Assembly (NCBI GenBank): GCA_023135995.1
Contig: JAGLRY010000211.1
Location: 1 to 7,919, forward strand
DNA: 7,919 nucleotides
Source of the DNA: Candidatus Aminicenantota bacterium
GTDB taxonomy: Bacteria > Acidobacteriota > Aminicenantia > Aminicenantales > Aminicenantaceae
Reading direction: 5' to 3'
Shown here in pieces: positions 1 through 6,375 of the stretch; the stretch's first letter is position 1; each line of letters begins with the position of its first letter. The notes below the pieces were generated by a model. It was not told the DNA's origin and did not search any database. It saw nothing but the letters and a program-made list of their open reading frames with translations. A program made the translations under genes and the position numbers.

Positions 1-304
1 TATCGATACCCACAGCCAGCCCGGCTTTCTCTGCCAGTAAAAGAAGCACTCTTCCATACCCGCAGCCCAATTCAAGCACCCGATCCGATGGCTTGATCTT
101 GTTCAGCATAAAATCAATCTCTGCCTCGAGATACTGTTTCACCCGCGGAGGTGCGATGGAATAACACAACTTGAGCCTCTCCCCTGAAAGCTTTTGAGAG
201 TAATAGCTGTCTTCCTTGTCAACACCAACAGGCGGTGTTTTTGCTTCCTGGTCTGGATGGACTTTGTATTTGGGAAAGGGGAAGATTTTTCGCCGTGTCT
301 TCAC
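1..304 (-). CDS. Class I SAM-dependent methyltransferase, N-terminal part (cut by window edge)
   Basis: Only the first 101 codons are present; the rest lies left of base 1. Seen: the glycine-rich SAM-binding motif I, VLELGCGYGR, at residues 76-85, followed by a helix and then GID at 99-101, where the acidic residue at the end of strand 2 normally binds the SAM ribose. The N-terminal 75 residues carry a KLSGERLKLCYSIAPPRV-like lead-in common in small-molecule methyltransferases of this fold. The GTG start at 304 is chosen because AAGGAG (plus-strand 310-315) lies 5 nt upstream. An in-frame ATG six codons earlier (322) is possible but has no good ribosome binding site. The acceptor substrate cannot be judged because the C-terminal half is missing. 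The gene has its own promoter at 346-374. Confidence 0.88.
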   Translation of the reverse strand, partial: MKTRRKIFPFPKYKVHPDQEAKTPPVGVDKEDSYYSQKLSGERLKLCYSIAPPRVKQYLEAEIDFMLNKIKPSDRVLELGCGYGRVLLLLAEKAGLAVGID

Positions 305-345
305 CGTTTCTCCTTCAAGCATTAACGCCCATAGATATACTTCTG

Positions 346-374
346 CTTATATCATAGCGAAAACATACGGTCAA
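346..374 (-). promoter_or_regulatory. Sigma70-like promoter of the methyltransferase gene
   Basis: On the minus strand TTGACC (369-374) and TATAAG (346-351) are separated by 17 bp, and a TG one base before the -10 makes it an extended -10. Five of six bases match consensus in each hexamer. The expected transcription start near 339 gives a leader of about 35 nt to the GTG start. Confidence 0.65.
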
Positions 375-376
375 AT

Positions 377-389
377 CGTAGATTCTACG
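377..389. repeat. 13-bp palindrome upstream of the methyltransferase -35
   Basis: CGTAGA-T-TCTACG is a perfect inverted repeat with 6-bp arms and a one-base centre. Its centre lies about 44 bp upstream of the predicted transcription start, immediately behind the -35 hexamer, where activator sites often sit. A regulatory role is inference; no known regulator is matched. Confidence 0.4.
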
Positions 390-410
390 GGGAAGCATCC
401 TCAAATCCGT

Positions 411-650
411 CTATCGTATTGAGGCTGCATATTTATCGAAGAACTCAACGATCTCTGGGAAAAAGGAATCCAAATTTGGATATTTGCCGCGGTGAGCCTC
501 GTATTCACCCAAAAGGTTGGAGAGGTCTCTCACCCAGAAAAAACTGTTATGACTCTCGCGGATGACAGCCAGAGATATGGCGTGGTTTGGTCTTTTGATG
601 CTCAGGAAAGGCAAATGGAACGGGACACAAATAGGGCTTTGCTCGTTCAC
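411..650 (-). CDS. Doubtful small protein of 79 residues, possibly a gene remnant
   Basis: A GTG-initiated frame with an in-frame TAA three codons upstream, so it cannot be longer. There is no Shine-Dalgarno before the GTG. The C-terminal 55 residues look protein-like: RESHNSFFWVRDLSNLL, then an aromatic and acidic tail with FFPEIVEFFDKY. The first 20 residues, rich in Pro and Phe, do not. This fits either a short unknown protein or the surviving 3' end of a longer gene whose beginning is lost. The tail faintly recalls ends of DUF4932-type proteins, but that is an unchecked recollection. A 75-codon plus-strand frame on the same bases (492-719) looks less natural. The remaining bases between 323 and 733 hold only the listed promoters and palindrome. 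Confidence 0.35.
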   Translation of the reverse strand: MNEQSPICVPFHLPFLSIKRPNHAISLAVIRESHNSFFWVRDLSNLLGEYEAHRGKYPNLDSFFPEIVEFFDKYAASIR

Positions 651-668
651 TGTGATTTAGAAATTCGG

Positions 669-697
669 TTATCATTGTCAGGAAAATTGTTTACAAT
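669..697 (+). promoter_or_regulatory. Probable sigma70-like promoter of the 734-3247 gene pair
   Basis: TTATCA (669-674) and TACAAT (692-697) are separated by 17 bp. The -10 matches five of six consensus bases and the -35 four of six. The expected start near 704 leaves a 30-nt leader containing the strong AAGGAGG ribosome binding site at 721-727. Confidence 0.5.
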
Positions 698-733
698 AGG
701 CAGGAAGCTATTTGACTAAGAAGGAGGGTTTAG

Positions 734-1525
734 ATGTCTGATTGGCTCACAGAAAGGATCAAGCTCGGAAAAACAGACCTTGAGGTCGGCAGGCTGGGAT
801 TGGGCGCAGCCTATGGGGCTCCAGCCAAAGCCTTCGAGGCTGCATTTGATGCGGGCTGCAACTATTTTTACTGGGGAGCATTGAGAAATAAAAAGATGGC
901 AGAGGCGATCCGGAACATTGTTAAAAAGGGAAAACGCGATGACCTGGTCCTTGTCATCCAGGGCTTCAGGCGGAGCCCCAAGGGACTGGAGAAAAGCCTC
1001 ATGCGGGGACTCAAAAAAGTGGGTTTGGACAGCGCGGACGTTCTTCTTCTCGGTTGGCACAACAAGCCGCCCAGACCCAAGGCTTTGGATGCGGTGGAAA
1101 AACTCCAGGAACAAGGAGTATTCCGTTACCTCGGCCTCTCGAGCCATAAGCGTCCGCTCTTTCCTGAGTTGGCCAAAGATCCACGATACGACCTCTTCCA
1201 CATCCGTTACAACGCCGCCAATCGCGGGGCTGAAGAGGACCTCTTTCCCCATCTTCCAGAAGAAAGGCCGGGAAATGTTATCTTCCAAGCCACAAGGCGG
1301 ATGTCTCTCACAAAATCGAAAAAAATCCCTGCCGATGAAAAGCATCCAACAGCCGGAGAGTGCTATCGTTTTGCTTTATCCAATCCTTTTGTGGATGTGG
1401 TCATCACCGGGCCATCCAATGCCCAGCAGCTCGAAGAGAACATGGCTGAGGTCGCCAAAGGCCCGATGACAGAAAAAGAGCTGGAATGGATGCGACGCAT
1501 CGGCGATTATGTCTATGGCAGATAG
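734..1525 (+). CDS. Divergent aldo/keto reductase-fold protein with degenerate catalytic tetrad
   Basis: A 263-residue protein, somewhat shorter than the usual 280-330 of aldo/keto reductases. Seen: an RIKLGKTDLEVGRLGLG start typical of the fold, a central DVLLLGWHN strand at 102-110, the GLSSHKR strand around 135, and a C-terminal GPSNAQQLEEN at 226-236 matching the NADP-binding GxxxxxQLxEN signature. In canonical members the second strand reads NFFDTA..YG; here it is NYFYWGALRN, so catalytic Asp becomes Tyr46 and the catalytic Tyr is absent. The Lys position is Gln76 (VIQGF). The His position is Gly107, although His109 is close by. Dinucleotide binding may persist while classical carbonyl reduction is doubtful. 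ATG at 734 follows AAGGAGG by 6 nt. The next gene starts 39 nt downstream on the same strand, so co-transcription is likely. Confidence 0.85.
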   Translation: MSDWLTERIKLGKTDLEVGRLGLGAAYGAPAKAFEAAFDAGCNYFYWGALRNKKMAEAIRNIVKKGKRDDLVLVIQGFRRSPKGLEKSLMRGLKKVGLDSADVLLLGWHNKPPRPKALDAVEKLQEQGVFRYLGLSSHKRPLFPELAKDPRYDLFHIRYNAANRGAEEDLFPHLPEERPGNVIFQATRRMSLTKSKKIPADEKHPTAGECYRFALSNPFVDVVITGPSNAQQLEENMAEVAKGPMTEKELEWMRRIGDYVYGR

Positions 1526-1538
1526 GAAGAATACCTGA

Positions 1539-1550
1539 GTTAAGCTTAAC
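1539..1550. repeat. 12-bp perfect palindrome between the reductase-like and PLP enzyme genes
   Basis: GTTAAGCTTAAC lies in the 39-nt gap, ending 4 bases before the GGAG of the next gene. It is too short and AT-rich, and has no T-run, so it does not look like a terminator. A role in translation or protein binding is possible; chance is equally plausible. Confidence 0.3.
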
Positions 1551-1564
1551 CTTTGGAGATTCCC

Positions 1565-3247
1565 ATGGAACAATACAGTCTTGAGCCCATACGCAAACAG
1601 ATCGTCGGAAACGACCTTCTTTTCGATACTCCCTTCGGGGAGCGACATCTTCTCTACGCCGATTACACAGCATCAGGCAGGGGTTTTCAGAAAATCGAGG
1701 AGAAGATCTGGAACATCGAAAAATCCTACGCAAACACGCACACAGAAGACGATTATTCCGGTAAATATTTGACGCAACTGCTCCACCAAGCAGAGACGAA
1801 AATTAAAGAGCTGGTCAATGCTGGCCCCCACGGAAAGATCATCATGACCGGCTCAGGCACGACAGGCGCCCTAAAAAAGCTGCAGGAGGTCATCGGTGTT
1901 TATATTCCCCCTGTTACTAGAGAGCGGATCACCAAATCTATCAGGGAGGCTGATAAAACCGAAAATAAGATTCTAGAAAGAATTGATAAAGATCGGCCCG
2001 TTGTTTTTATCGGACCATACGAGCATCACACCAATGAATTGATGTGGCGCGAAGCCTATGCAGAGGTTGTGGTCATCCCGTTCGACAGAGAAGGGCAGAT
2101 CGACCTCAAAGAGCTCGAAAAACAACTCTCCGATGCAAAACACAAACACCGACTAAAGATCGGATCCTTCTCGGCAGGCTCGAACATCACCGGCATCAGG
2201 ACGCACGTGTATGATATCGCCAGGGTTTGTCACGAACATGGGGCTCTCGTGTTTTACGATTTTGCCGCCGTAGCTCCGTACGTGGAGATCGATATGAACA
2301 GGGACGCCTATTCTTACTTCGATGCCATATTTTTCTCACCTCACAAGTTTATCGGAGGGCCGGGCACGAGCGGAGTCCTCGTCTTCAACGAAAAGATCTA
2401 CCGCAAAGACCTTCCTCCAACAACTGCAGGAGGGGGCACTGTCAGGTATGTCGGTTTTCAGGGGCATGACTTTGCCGAAGATATCGAAACCCGGGAGAAG
2501 GCGGGCACGCCCCCTATTCTCCAGGCGATCAAAGCCGCCCTTGTCCTGGACCTCAAGGAAAAGATCGGGATCGACACGATCGAGGATATCGAATCCAAAC
2601 ATACAAAATATTTTATTGAACACTTGCAACAGATCAAAAACCTCGAGATCATCGGGGATGTGGCCCCCTACAGGAGGGGGGCCATCATGTCTTTTAACAT
2701 CAAGCACAAAGACAAAATCCTTCACCCCAAGTTTGTCACCAAGCTCATGAACGACCTCTTTGGTATTCAATCACGAGCAGGGTGCAGCTGCGCGGGTCCC
2801 TATGGCCACATCCTGTTGGGCATAAATGATGAAACCTCTGATAAATTAAGGAGCCTGATCCTCAAGGGCTGCGAAGGCATCAAACCCGGATGGGTTCGTG
2901 TCAACATCCACTACACGCTGAGCCAGGATGATATCGACTACCTCATCCAAGCCATAACATTCGTCGCCCGCTCTGGTCCTCTATTCCTCCAGAAATATTC
3001 ATTCGATATGAGTACGGCTGAATGGATTTACAAGGGATTTGAGGAAAAAATCCCTGAATTTTCTATCGAGAATGATTTTGTACCAAAACACATGAATCTT
3101 ACGGATCTTCCTAAACTGCGGGCGTCCTATCTTACACAAGCAGAGCAGATCGCGTCGGAGTTGGAAACACAGGAGCAAGGGTCCTTTGTGCAGGACGACA
3201 AAGACATCGAAGAGATGAAGTCTTTCTATTACATTTATAGGGCCTAA
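1565..3247 (+). CDS. Class V PLP-dependent aminotransferase-fold enzyme, cysteine desulfurase-like
   Basis: A 560-residue protein, well over the roughly 400 of SufS/IscS. Seen in order: YADYTASGR at 31-39, YANTHTE at 55-61, TGSGTTGA at 95-102 (PLP-phosphate loop), the SufS-like EHHTN at 153-157 where His stacks on PLP, Asp232 in YDFAA (pyridine nitrogen), the Schiff-base lysine Lys261 in SPHKFIGGPG, and SRAGCSCAGP where Cys409 aligns with the persulfide-forming Cys of SufS (RxGxxC) and Cys407 is an extra neighbour. About 90 residues after the fold core form a charged C-terminal extension. The pattern fits a recognised but uncharacterised class V family; sulfur abstraction from a cysteine-like substrate is inferred. 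ATG at 1565 is preferred because GGAG (1555-1558) lies 6 nt upstream; a TTG at 1553 would overlap that site. It probably shares a transcript with the preceding gene and converges on the next with a 7-bp gap. Confidence 0.88.
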   Translation: MEQYSLEPIRKQIVGNDLLFDTPFGERHLLYADYTASGRGFQKIEEKIWNIEKSYANTHTEDDYSGKYLTQLLHQAETKIKELVNAGPHGKIIMTGSGTTGALKKLQEVIGVYIPPVTRERITKSIREADKTENKILERIDKDRPVVFIGPYEHHTNELMWREAYAEVVVIPFDREGQIDLKELEKQLSDAKHKHRLKIGSFSAGSNITGIRTHVYDIARVCHEHGALVFYDFAAVAPYVEIDMNRDAYSYFDAIFFSPHKFIGGPGTSGVLVFNEKIYRKDLPPTTAGGGTVRYVGFQGHDFAEDIETREKAGTPPILQAIKAALVLDLKEKIGIDTIEDIESKHTKYFIEHLQQIKNLEIIGDVAPYRRGAIMSFNIKHKDKILHPKFVTKLMNDLFGIQSRAGCSCAGPYGHILLGINDETSDKLRSLILKGCEGIKPGWVRVNIHYTLSQDDIDYLIQAITFVARSGPLFLQKYSFDMSTAEWIYKGFEEKIPEFSIENDFVPKHMNLTDLPKLRASYLTQAEQIASELETQEQGSFVQDDKDIEEMKSFYYIYRA

Positions 3248-3254
3248 CCCATCG

Positions 3255-4247
3255 CTACCGCACCAAGAAGGAGTGCTCTGTCCCCTCTTCGCTCCGGTCC
3301 GTGGCCGGGGGTGGTTCTGGGGAAAGCGCAGAGATGGCATTCCGCAACTCCGGCGTCATATCGATCTCTAAAGACCTGATCGATCCCTCAAGCTGTTCCA
3401 GGTTTCTGGCGCCTATGATGGGAGCGGTCACCGCCGGATGACTGGCCACCCAGGCCACACCCAGGCTTGCCGGATGGCAATTGTGTTGTTTGGCCAATTC
3501 TGTGAATCGTTCAGCCGTATCAAACATCCAGTCCGGACCATACCGTGTTTCGTATATCTTGCTTTCGATCAGACGCCCTGAATCTGGCCTCTTATTCAGA
3601 CTGTATTTGCCGGTGAGGAGCCCTCCGCCCAAAGGGCTGTAAGGCGTAACTCCCAGATTCTCTGACTGGGCCATTGGCAGGATCTCCACCTCTGCCTGTC
3701 GCTTTACCAGGTTGTACATGGGCTGAACGCAAACAAACCGCGCCCAGTCTTTCATATCCGATATGCCCAAGCCTTTTGCGACCTGCCACGCAGCAAAATT
3801 ACTGGCACCGGGATAAAGGATCTTGCCCTGGCGGATAAGGTCGTCCAGAGCCTGGAGCGTCTCCTCCAAAGGGGTGCGGGCATCATAACAATGGATGAAA
3901 TAGATATCGATATAATCTGTGGAAAGCCGCCTGAGGCTGTCCTCAACGGCAGTCATGATGTGCTTACGTGAAGCGCCTCTGGCATTCACATCGGTGCTGG
4001 TTGGAAAAAAGCCCTTGCTGGTGATGATGACCTCCTCGCGGCAGTCTTTGATGAGCTTTCCCAGGATCTCCTCGGCAAGTCCGCCCTGGTAGACGTTGGC
4101 GCAATCAAAAAAATTGATGCCCTTCTCACGGCAGTAGTGGAACATTGCGGCAGACGTCTTTTCGTCCGCATCCCCTCCAAAAGACATGGTCCCGAAACAG
4201 AGCTCTGAGACTTGAACGCCCGTATTCCCTAAAAAAGTGTATTCCAT
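3255..4247 (-). CDS. Aldo/keto reductase, canonical catalytic tetrad
   Basis: A 330-residue NADP(H)-dependent oxidoreductase of the aldo/keto reductase superfamily, expected in the cytoplasm and reducing aldehydes or ketones; the substrate is unknown. Seen: N-terminal LGNTGVQVSELCFGTMSFGG, the catalytic tetrad Asp48 and Tyr53 (NFFDCANVY), Lys78 (ITSKG) and His119 (YFIHCYD), then the SNFAAWQ strand, a QPMYNL segment, TPYSPLGGGLLTGKY, and the C-terminal PIIGARNLEQLEGS cofactor signature. The length and motifs resemble the bacterial YajO/Kv-beta-like branch. ATG at 4247 follows GAGAGG by 5 nt. It is divergent from the radical SAM gene and convergent with the PLP enzyme gene, so it is probably monocistronic. 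Unlike the reductase-like protein at 734, every catalytic residue is present. Confidence 0.95.
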   Translation of the reverse strand: MEYTFLGNTGVQVSELCFGTMSFGGDADEKTSAAMFHYCREKGINFFDCANVYQGGLAEEILGKLIKDCREEVIITSKGFFPTSTDVNARGASRKHIMTAVEDSLRRLSTDYIDIYFIHCYDARTPLEETLQALDDLIRQGKILYPGASNFAAWQVAKGLGISDMKDWARFVCVQPMYNLVKRQAEVEILPMAQSENLGVTPYSPLGGGLLTGKYSLNKRPDSGRLIESKIYETRYGPDWMFDTAERFTELAKQHNCHPASLGVAWVASHPAVTAPIIGARNLEQLEGSIRSLEIDMTPELRNAISALSPEPPPATDRSEEGTEHSFLVR

Positions 4248-4288
4248 GTTAACCTCTCATTGTTTTTTTATCTGTCCAAACACCAGCA

Positions 4289-4317
4289 TTTTTAACAATT
4301 TTTCACCTTCCCGTCAA
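4289..4317 (-). promoter_or_regulatory. Possible promoter of the canonical aldo/keto reductase
   Basis: On the minus strand TTGACG (4312-4317) and TAAAAA (4289-4294) are 17 bp apart, giving a start near 4282 and a leader of about 35 nt. The -10 is only a four-of-six match in an AT-rich stretch, so this is tentative. No convincing plus-strand promoter for the divergent radical SAM gene was seen in 4248-4407. Confidence 0.4.
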
Positions 4318-4407
4318 ATTCCCAACAAAGAAGAAAGGGGGACGGCTCTATTTTCTTTAACTACACGATTCAACTCTATTGAGAAAAAGAAAAAATTCGA
4401 TTACTCT

Positions 4408-5355
4408 ATGTTTACTATGATCACTGGCCTCAATTCCTATGATTTTCCGCCTTTCAGGCCTCCCAATGAGGCGAACAGCGCTCTCATCCGCATAACACGC
4501 GGGTGCCCCTGGAATCGCTGTGAATTCTGTGCCATGTACAAACATCTGAAATTCGAGGCCAAACCCCTCCAGGAAGTGAAAGCGGACGTAGAAAAAGCTC
4601 GCCTTATCTACGGCGTGGCGGATACGATCTTCCTGGGCGACAGCGACAGTCTTGTTCACAAAGACCTGCCAGAGATCGTGGCTTTGATCCGAAAGACATT
4701 TCCGGAGACACAAAGGATCACAACCTACGCCAGGGCAAAAACCATTCTTCACCGAAAGATGGAATATCTGAAGGCCGTTCGCAAGGCTGGCCTTGACCGC
4801 CTCCATCTGGGTCTCGAATCCGGGGATGTTATCGTTCTGGAGCGGTTAAACAAAGGAGCCAAACCCGAGGAGATGATCCAGGCTGGCAAAAAAGCCAAAG
4901 AGGCCGGATTTGATGTGTCATTCTATGTGCTGAGCGGTGCCGGGGGGAAAGACAGGTGGAAAGAACACGCTAAAAACAGCGCTAGAGTGCTGAATGCAGC
5001 CAAACCGGATTTCGTCAGACTCCGGACTTTGACCATCCAGCACAGAACGCCTCTGGATGAAAAGCTCAAAAAAGGTGAATTCATCCTCACTCCCCCATTG
5101 GAAAGACTGGAAGAGGTGAAGCTCTTCCTGGAATCGCTAGACGTCCAAGACTGTTTTTTAGCCAGCGACCACCTGACGAATTATCTCTGGGCGGGAAACA
5201 CTGTTGTCTACAGGGGAGTGGCAGGAACTCTCCCCGATGACAAAGAACGCATGATCGAGACAGTAAAGACATCCATCGATTTTATCAAATCCTCGGATGA
5301 AGAGATCAAAGATTCCAATTTGCTCTACCGCGAAGGCCTCATCTCATCGCTGTGA
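4408..5355 (+). CDS. Radical SAM enzyme with CX4CX2C cluster motif
   Basis: A 315-residue radical SAM protein; such enzymes use a [4Fe-4S] cluster to cleave SAM and start radical chemistry. Seen: YDFPPFRPPNEANS at 11-24, the cluster ligands Cys33, Cys38 and Cys41 in RGCPWNRCEFC (CX4CX2C instead of the usual CX3CX2C), IFLGDSDS at 74-81 in the SAM-amino-group (GGE-like) position, HLGLESGD at 133-140 typical of the Elp3/HemN-like core, and a C-terminal SDHLTN (253-258) plus LPDDK (275-279). No extra cysteine-rich SPASM-type domain is visible. The frame stays open back to a GTG at 4237, but those 57 codons look unlike protein and overlap the divergent promoter region, so ATG 4408 is chosen; ATG 4417 is equally possible. 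Neither has a strong Shine-Dalgarno. The reaction is unknown. Confidence 0.9.
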   Translation: MFTMITGLNSYDFPPFRPPNEANSALIRITRGCPWNRCEFCAMYKHLKFEAKPLQEVKADVEKARLIYGVADTIFLGDSDSLVHKDLPEIVALIRKTFPETQRITTYARAKTILHRKMEYLKAVRKAGLDRLHLGLESGDVIVLERLNKGAKPEEMIQAGKKAKEAGFDVSFYVLSGAGGKDRWKEHAKNSARVLNAAKPDFVRLRTLTIQHRTPLDEKLKKGEFILTPPLERLEEVKLFLESLDVQDCFLASDHLTNYLWAGNTVVYRGVAGTLPDDKERMIETVKTSIDFIKSSDEEIKDSNLLYREGLISSL

Positions 5356-5451
5356 TGTTTAGGGCTTATTCTTGGGTTCGGCAAATCCCCGGATGAGGAA
5401 TTTTGTCACATCATTACAGACATTCTGCAACTTTATCCGGTTCATTACGAG

Positions 5452-5497
5452 TATAAGATTATGCAACACAAATTGTGTTAGAATTAAAATAAGGAGG
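5452..5497 (+). promoter_or_regulatory. Putative control region of the tonB-like gene: -10, palindrome and strong ribosome binding site
   Basis: TATAAG (5452-5457) could be a -10, although no good -35 lies 16-18 bp upstream. Next comes AACACAA-A-TTGTGTT (5465-5479), a perfect 15-bp palindrome with 7-bp arms that would cover the transcription start, a common place for repressor operators. AAGGAGG (5491-5497) is a near-perfect Shine-Dalgarno. The rest of the 5356-5505 gap shows nothing supportable. Confidence 0.45.
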
Positions 5498-5505
5498 TTG
5501 GCCCT

Positions 5506-6375
5506 ATCCTTAAAAACAATCCCGAATTCAAAAGAAGGGCACTCTGCTTTGCTGGATCTGTCCTGGTTCATATCCTAGTCTTGCTCGCAGTTATAGTCTT
5601 CTTCCAGCCAATAGAGATTTCTCTTGAGGAAAGAGTCACAGAAGTAATCATAACTCCTCAGGACAATCTCCTCATCCCCCATATCGAAAGACTCCTCTCA
5701 GGACGTAGTGTAAGGGCAGCTCCAGAAGGTGCGGAAAACATCCGCCCTAACGAGAGGCCTCCCGAGACAGATTCAAATGACGCGACCGGCTCTCAGCCAC
5801 AAATCCAGGTGGGCTCCATCGACAAAGCGCCCTCTCCTTTACCAGAGTTTGCCGAGGGATTCAAGCTGACGATCTCCCCCGAAGACAGCTCGGGATTCAG
5901 CCTGAACATCGCACCCTCCAAAGATATCTCCCCCGAGCCAGAAGATCACCTCACAGAGAACGAACTGGATCTGCTGAGATATCTCTCTTCAGCGATGTCA
6001 ACACAACGCCCTTTGGGCAGATCCCCGTCTACCGAAACATACGGGGCAAGAATTTCCTCCCCAGGAAAGGCCTCTTTCAACATCAACCAGATCGATATAT
6101 CCCCATGGGCTCGGGATGTCGTGGAAAAAATCCAGAAAAACTGGGCCATCCCAACGTTCCAGGACGATGACGGAAAAAATGTTGTGGAAATCACGGTGTC
6201 CATCGGAAAAAACGGAGACCTTCTGAATGTCGGCATCAGGAATTCTTCAGCTCATCCAACGCTTGACCAGGCTGCGCTCAACGCAGTCAGGATGAGCGCT
6301 CCCTTCCCCAAACTCCCCGACAATTTCCCTAACGACAATCTGGAGACCCATTTTCTCTTCCAGTACAATGAGTAA
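5506..6375 (+). CDS. TonB-family energy transducer with apparent ATC start
   Basis: A 289-residue inner-membrane-anchored periplasmic protein. Seen: a basic cytoplasmic head (KNNPEFKRRA), one membrane helix at about residues 13-33, and within it Ser18-x3-His22, matching the SxxxH of E. coli TonB needed for coupling to ExbB/ExbD. A long Pro/Ser/Asp/Glu-rich periplasmic linker follows (about 34-190), then a TonB/TolA-type C-terminal domain (196-289) with WARDVVEKIQKNW (201-213), a VVEITVSIGKNG strand, SSAHPTLDQAALNAV and the PFPKLP ending. It likely passes proton-motive energy to outer-membrane receptors; a TolA-like role is the alternative. No ExbB, ExbD or receptor gene lies in the window. 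In-frame stop TAA at 5485-5487 bounds the frame, and the only ordinary start, TTG 5581, would cut the helix in half, so ATC at 5506, 8 nt after AAGGAGG, is the best start. The stop overlaps the next gene by 8 nt. Confidence 0.85.
   Translation: MLKNNPEFKRRALCFAGSVLVHILVLLAVIVFFQPIEISLEERVTEVIITPQDNLLIPHIERLLSGRSVRAAPEGAENIRPNERPPETDSNDATGSQPQIQVGSIDKAPSPLPEFAEGFKLTISPEDSSGFSLNIAPSKDISPEPEDHLTENELDLLRYLSSAMSTQRPLGRSPSTETYGARISSPGKASFNINQIDISPWARDVVEKIQKNWAIPTFQDDDGKNVVEITVSIGKNGDLLNVGIRNSSAHPTLDQAALNAVRMSAPFPKLPDNFPNDNLETHFLFQYNE

Noticed and set aside
716..1345. 209-codon minus-strand frame opposite the reductase-like gene
   Set aside because: Shadow of the real gene; it encodes no recognisable motif and covers the promoter and ribosome binding site of the plus-strand gene.
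2336..2770. 144-codon minus-strand frame inside the PLP enzyme gene
   Set aside because: It lies fully antisense to a region carrying Lys261 and other conserved motifs and has no recognisable domain or ribosome binding site.
3248..3254. Terminator between the convergent PLP enzyme and reductase genes
   Set aside because: The gap is only 7 bp and no GC-rich hairpin with a T-run is seen there or just inside either gene end.
4237..4407. 57-codon N-terminal extension of the radical SAM protein from GTG 4237
   Set aside because: Low-complexity sequence with no ribosome binding site, overlapping the divergent gene and its promoter; the family-like sequence begins near ATG 4408/4417.
5356..5400. 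Terminator hairpin after the radical SAM gene
   Set aside because: Only 4-5 bp imperfect stems can be drawn and no T-run follows.
5372..5578. 68-codon plus-strand frame before the tonB-like gene
   Set aside because: It spans the palindrome and ribosome binding site, and its sequence is not protein-like. The overlapping frame starting at 5506 gives the basic head and membrane helix.
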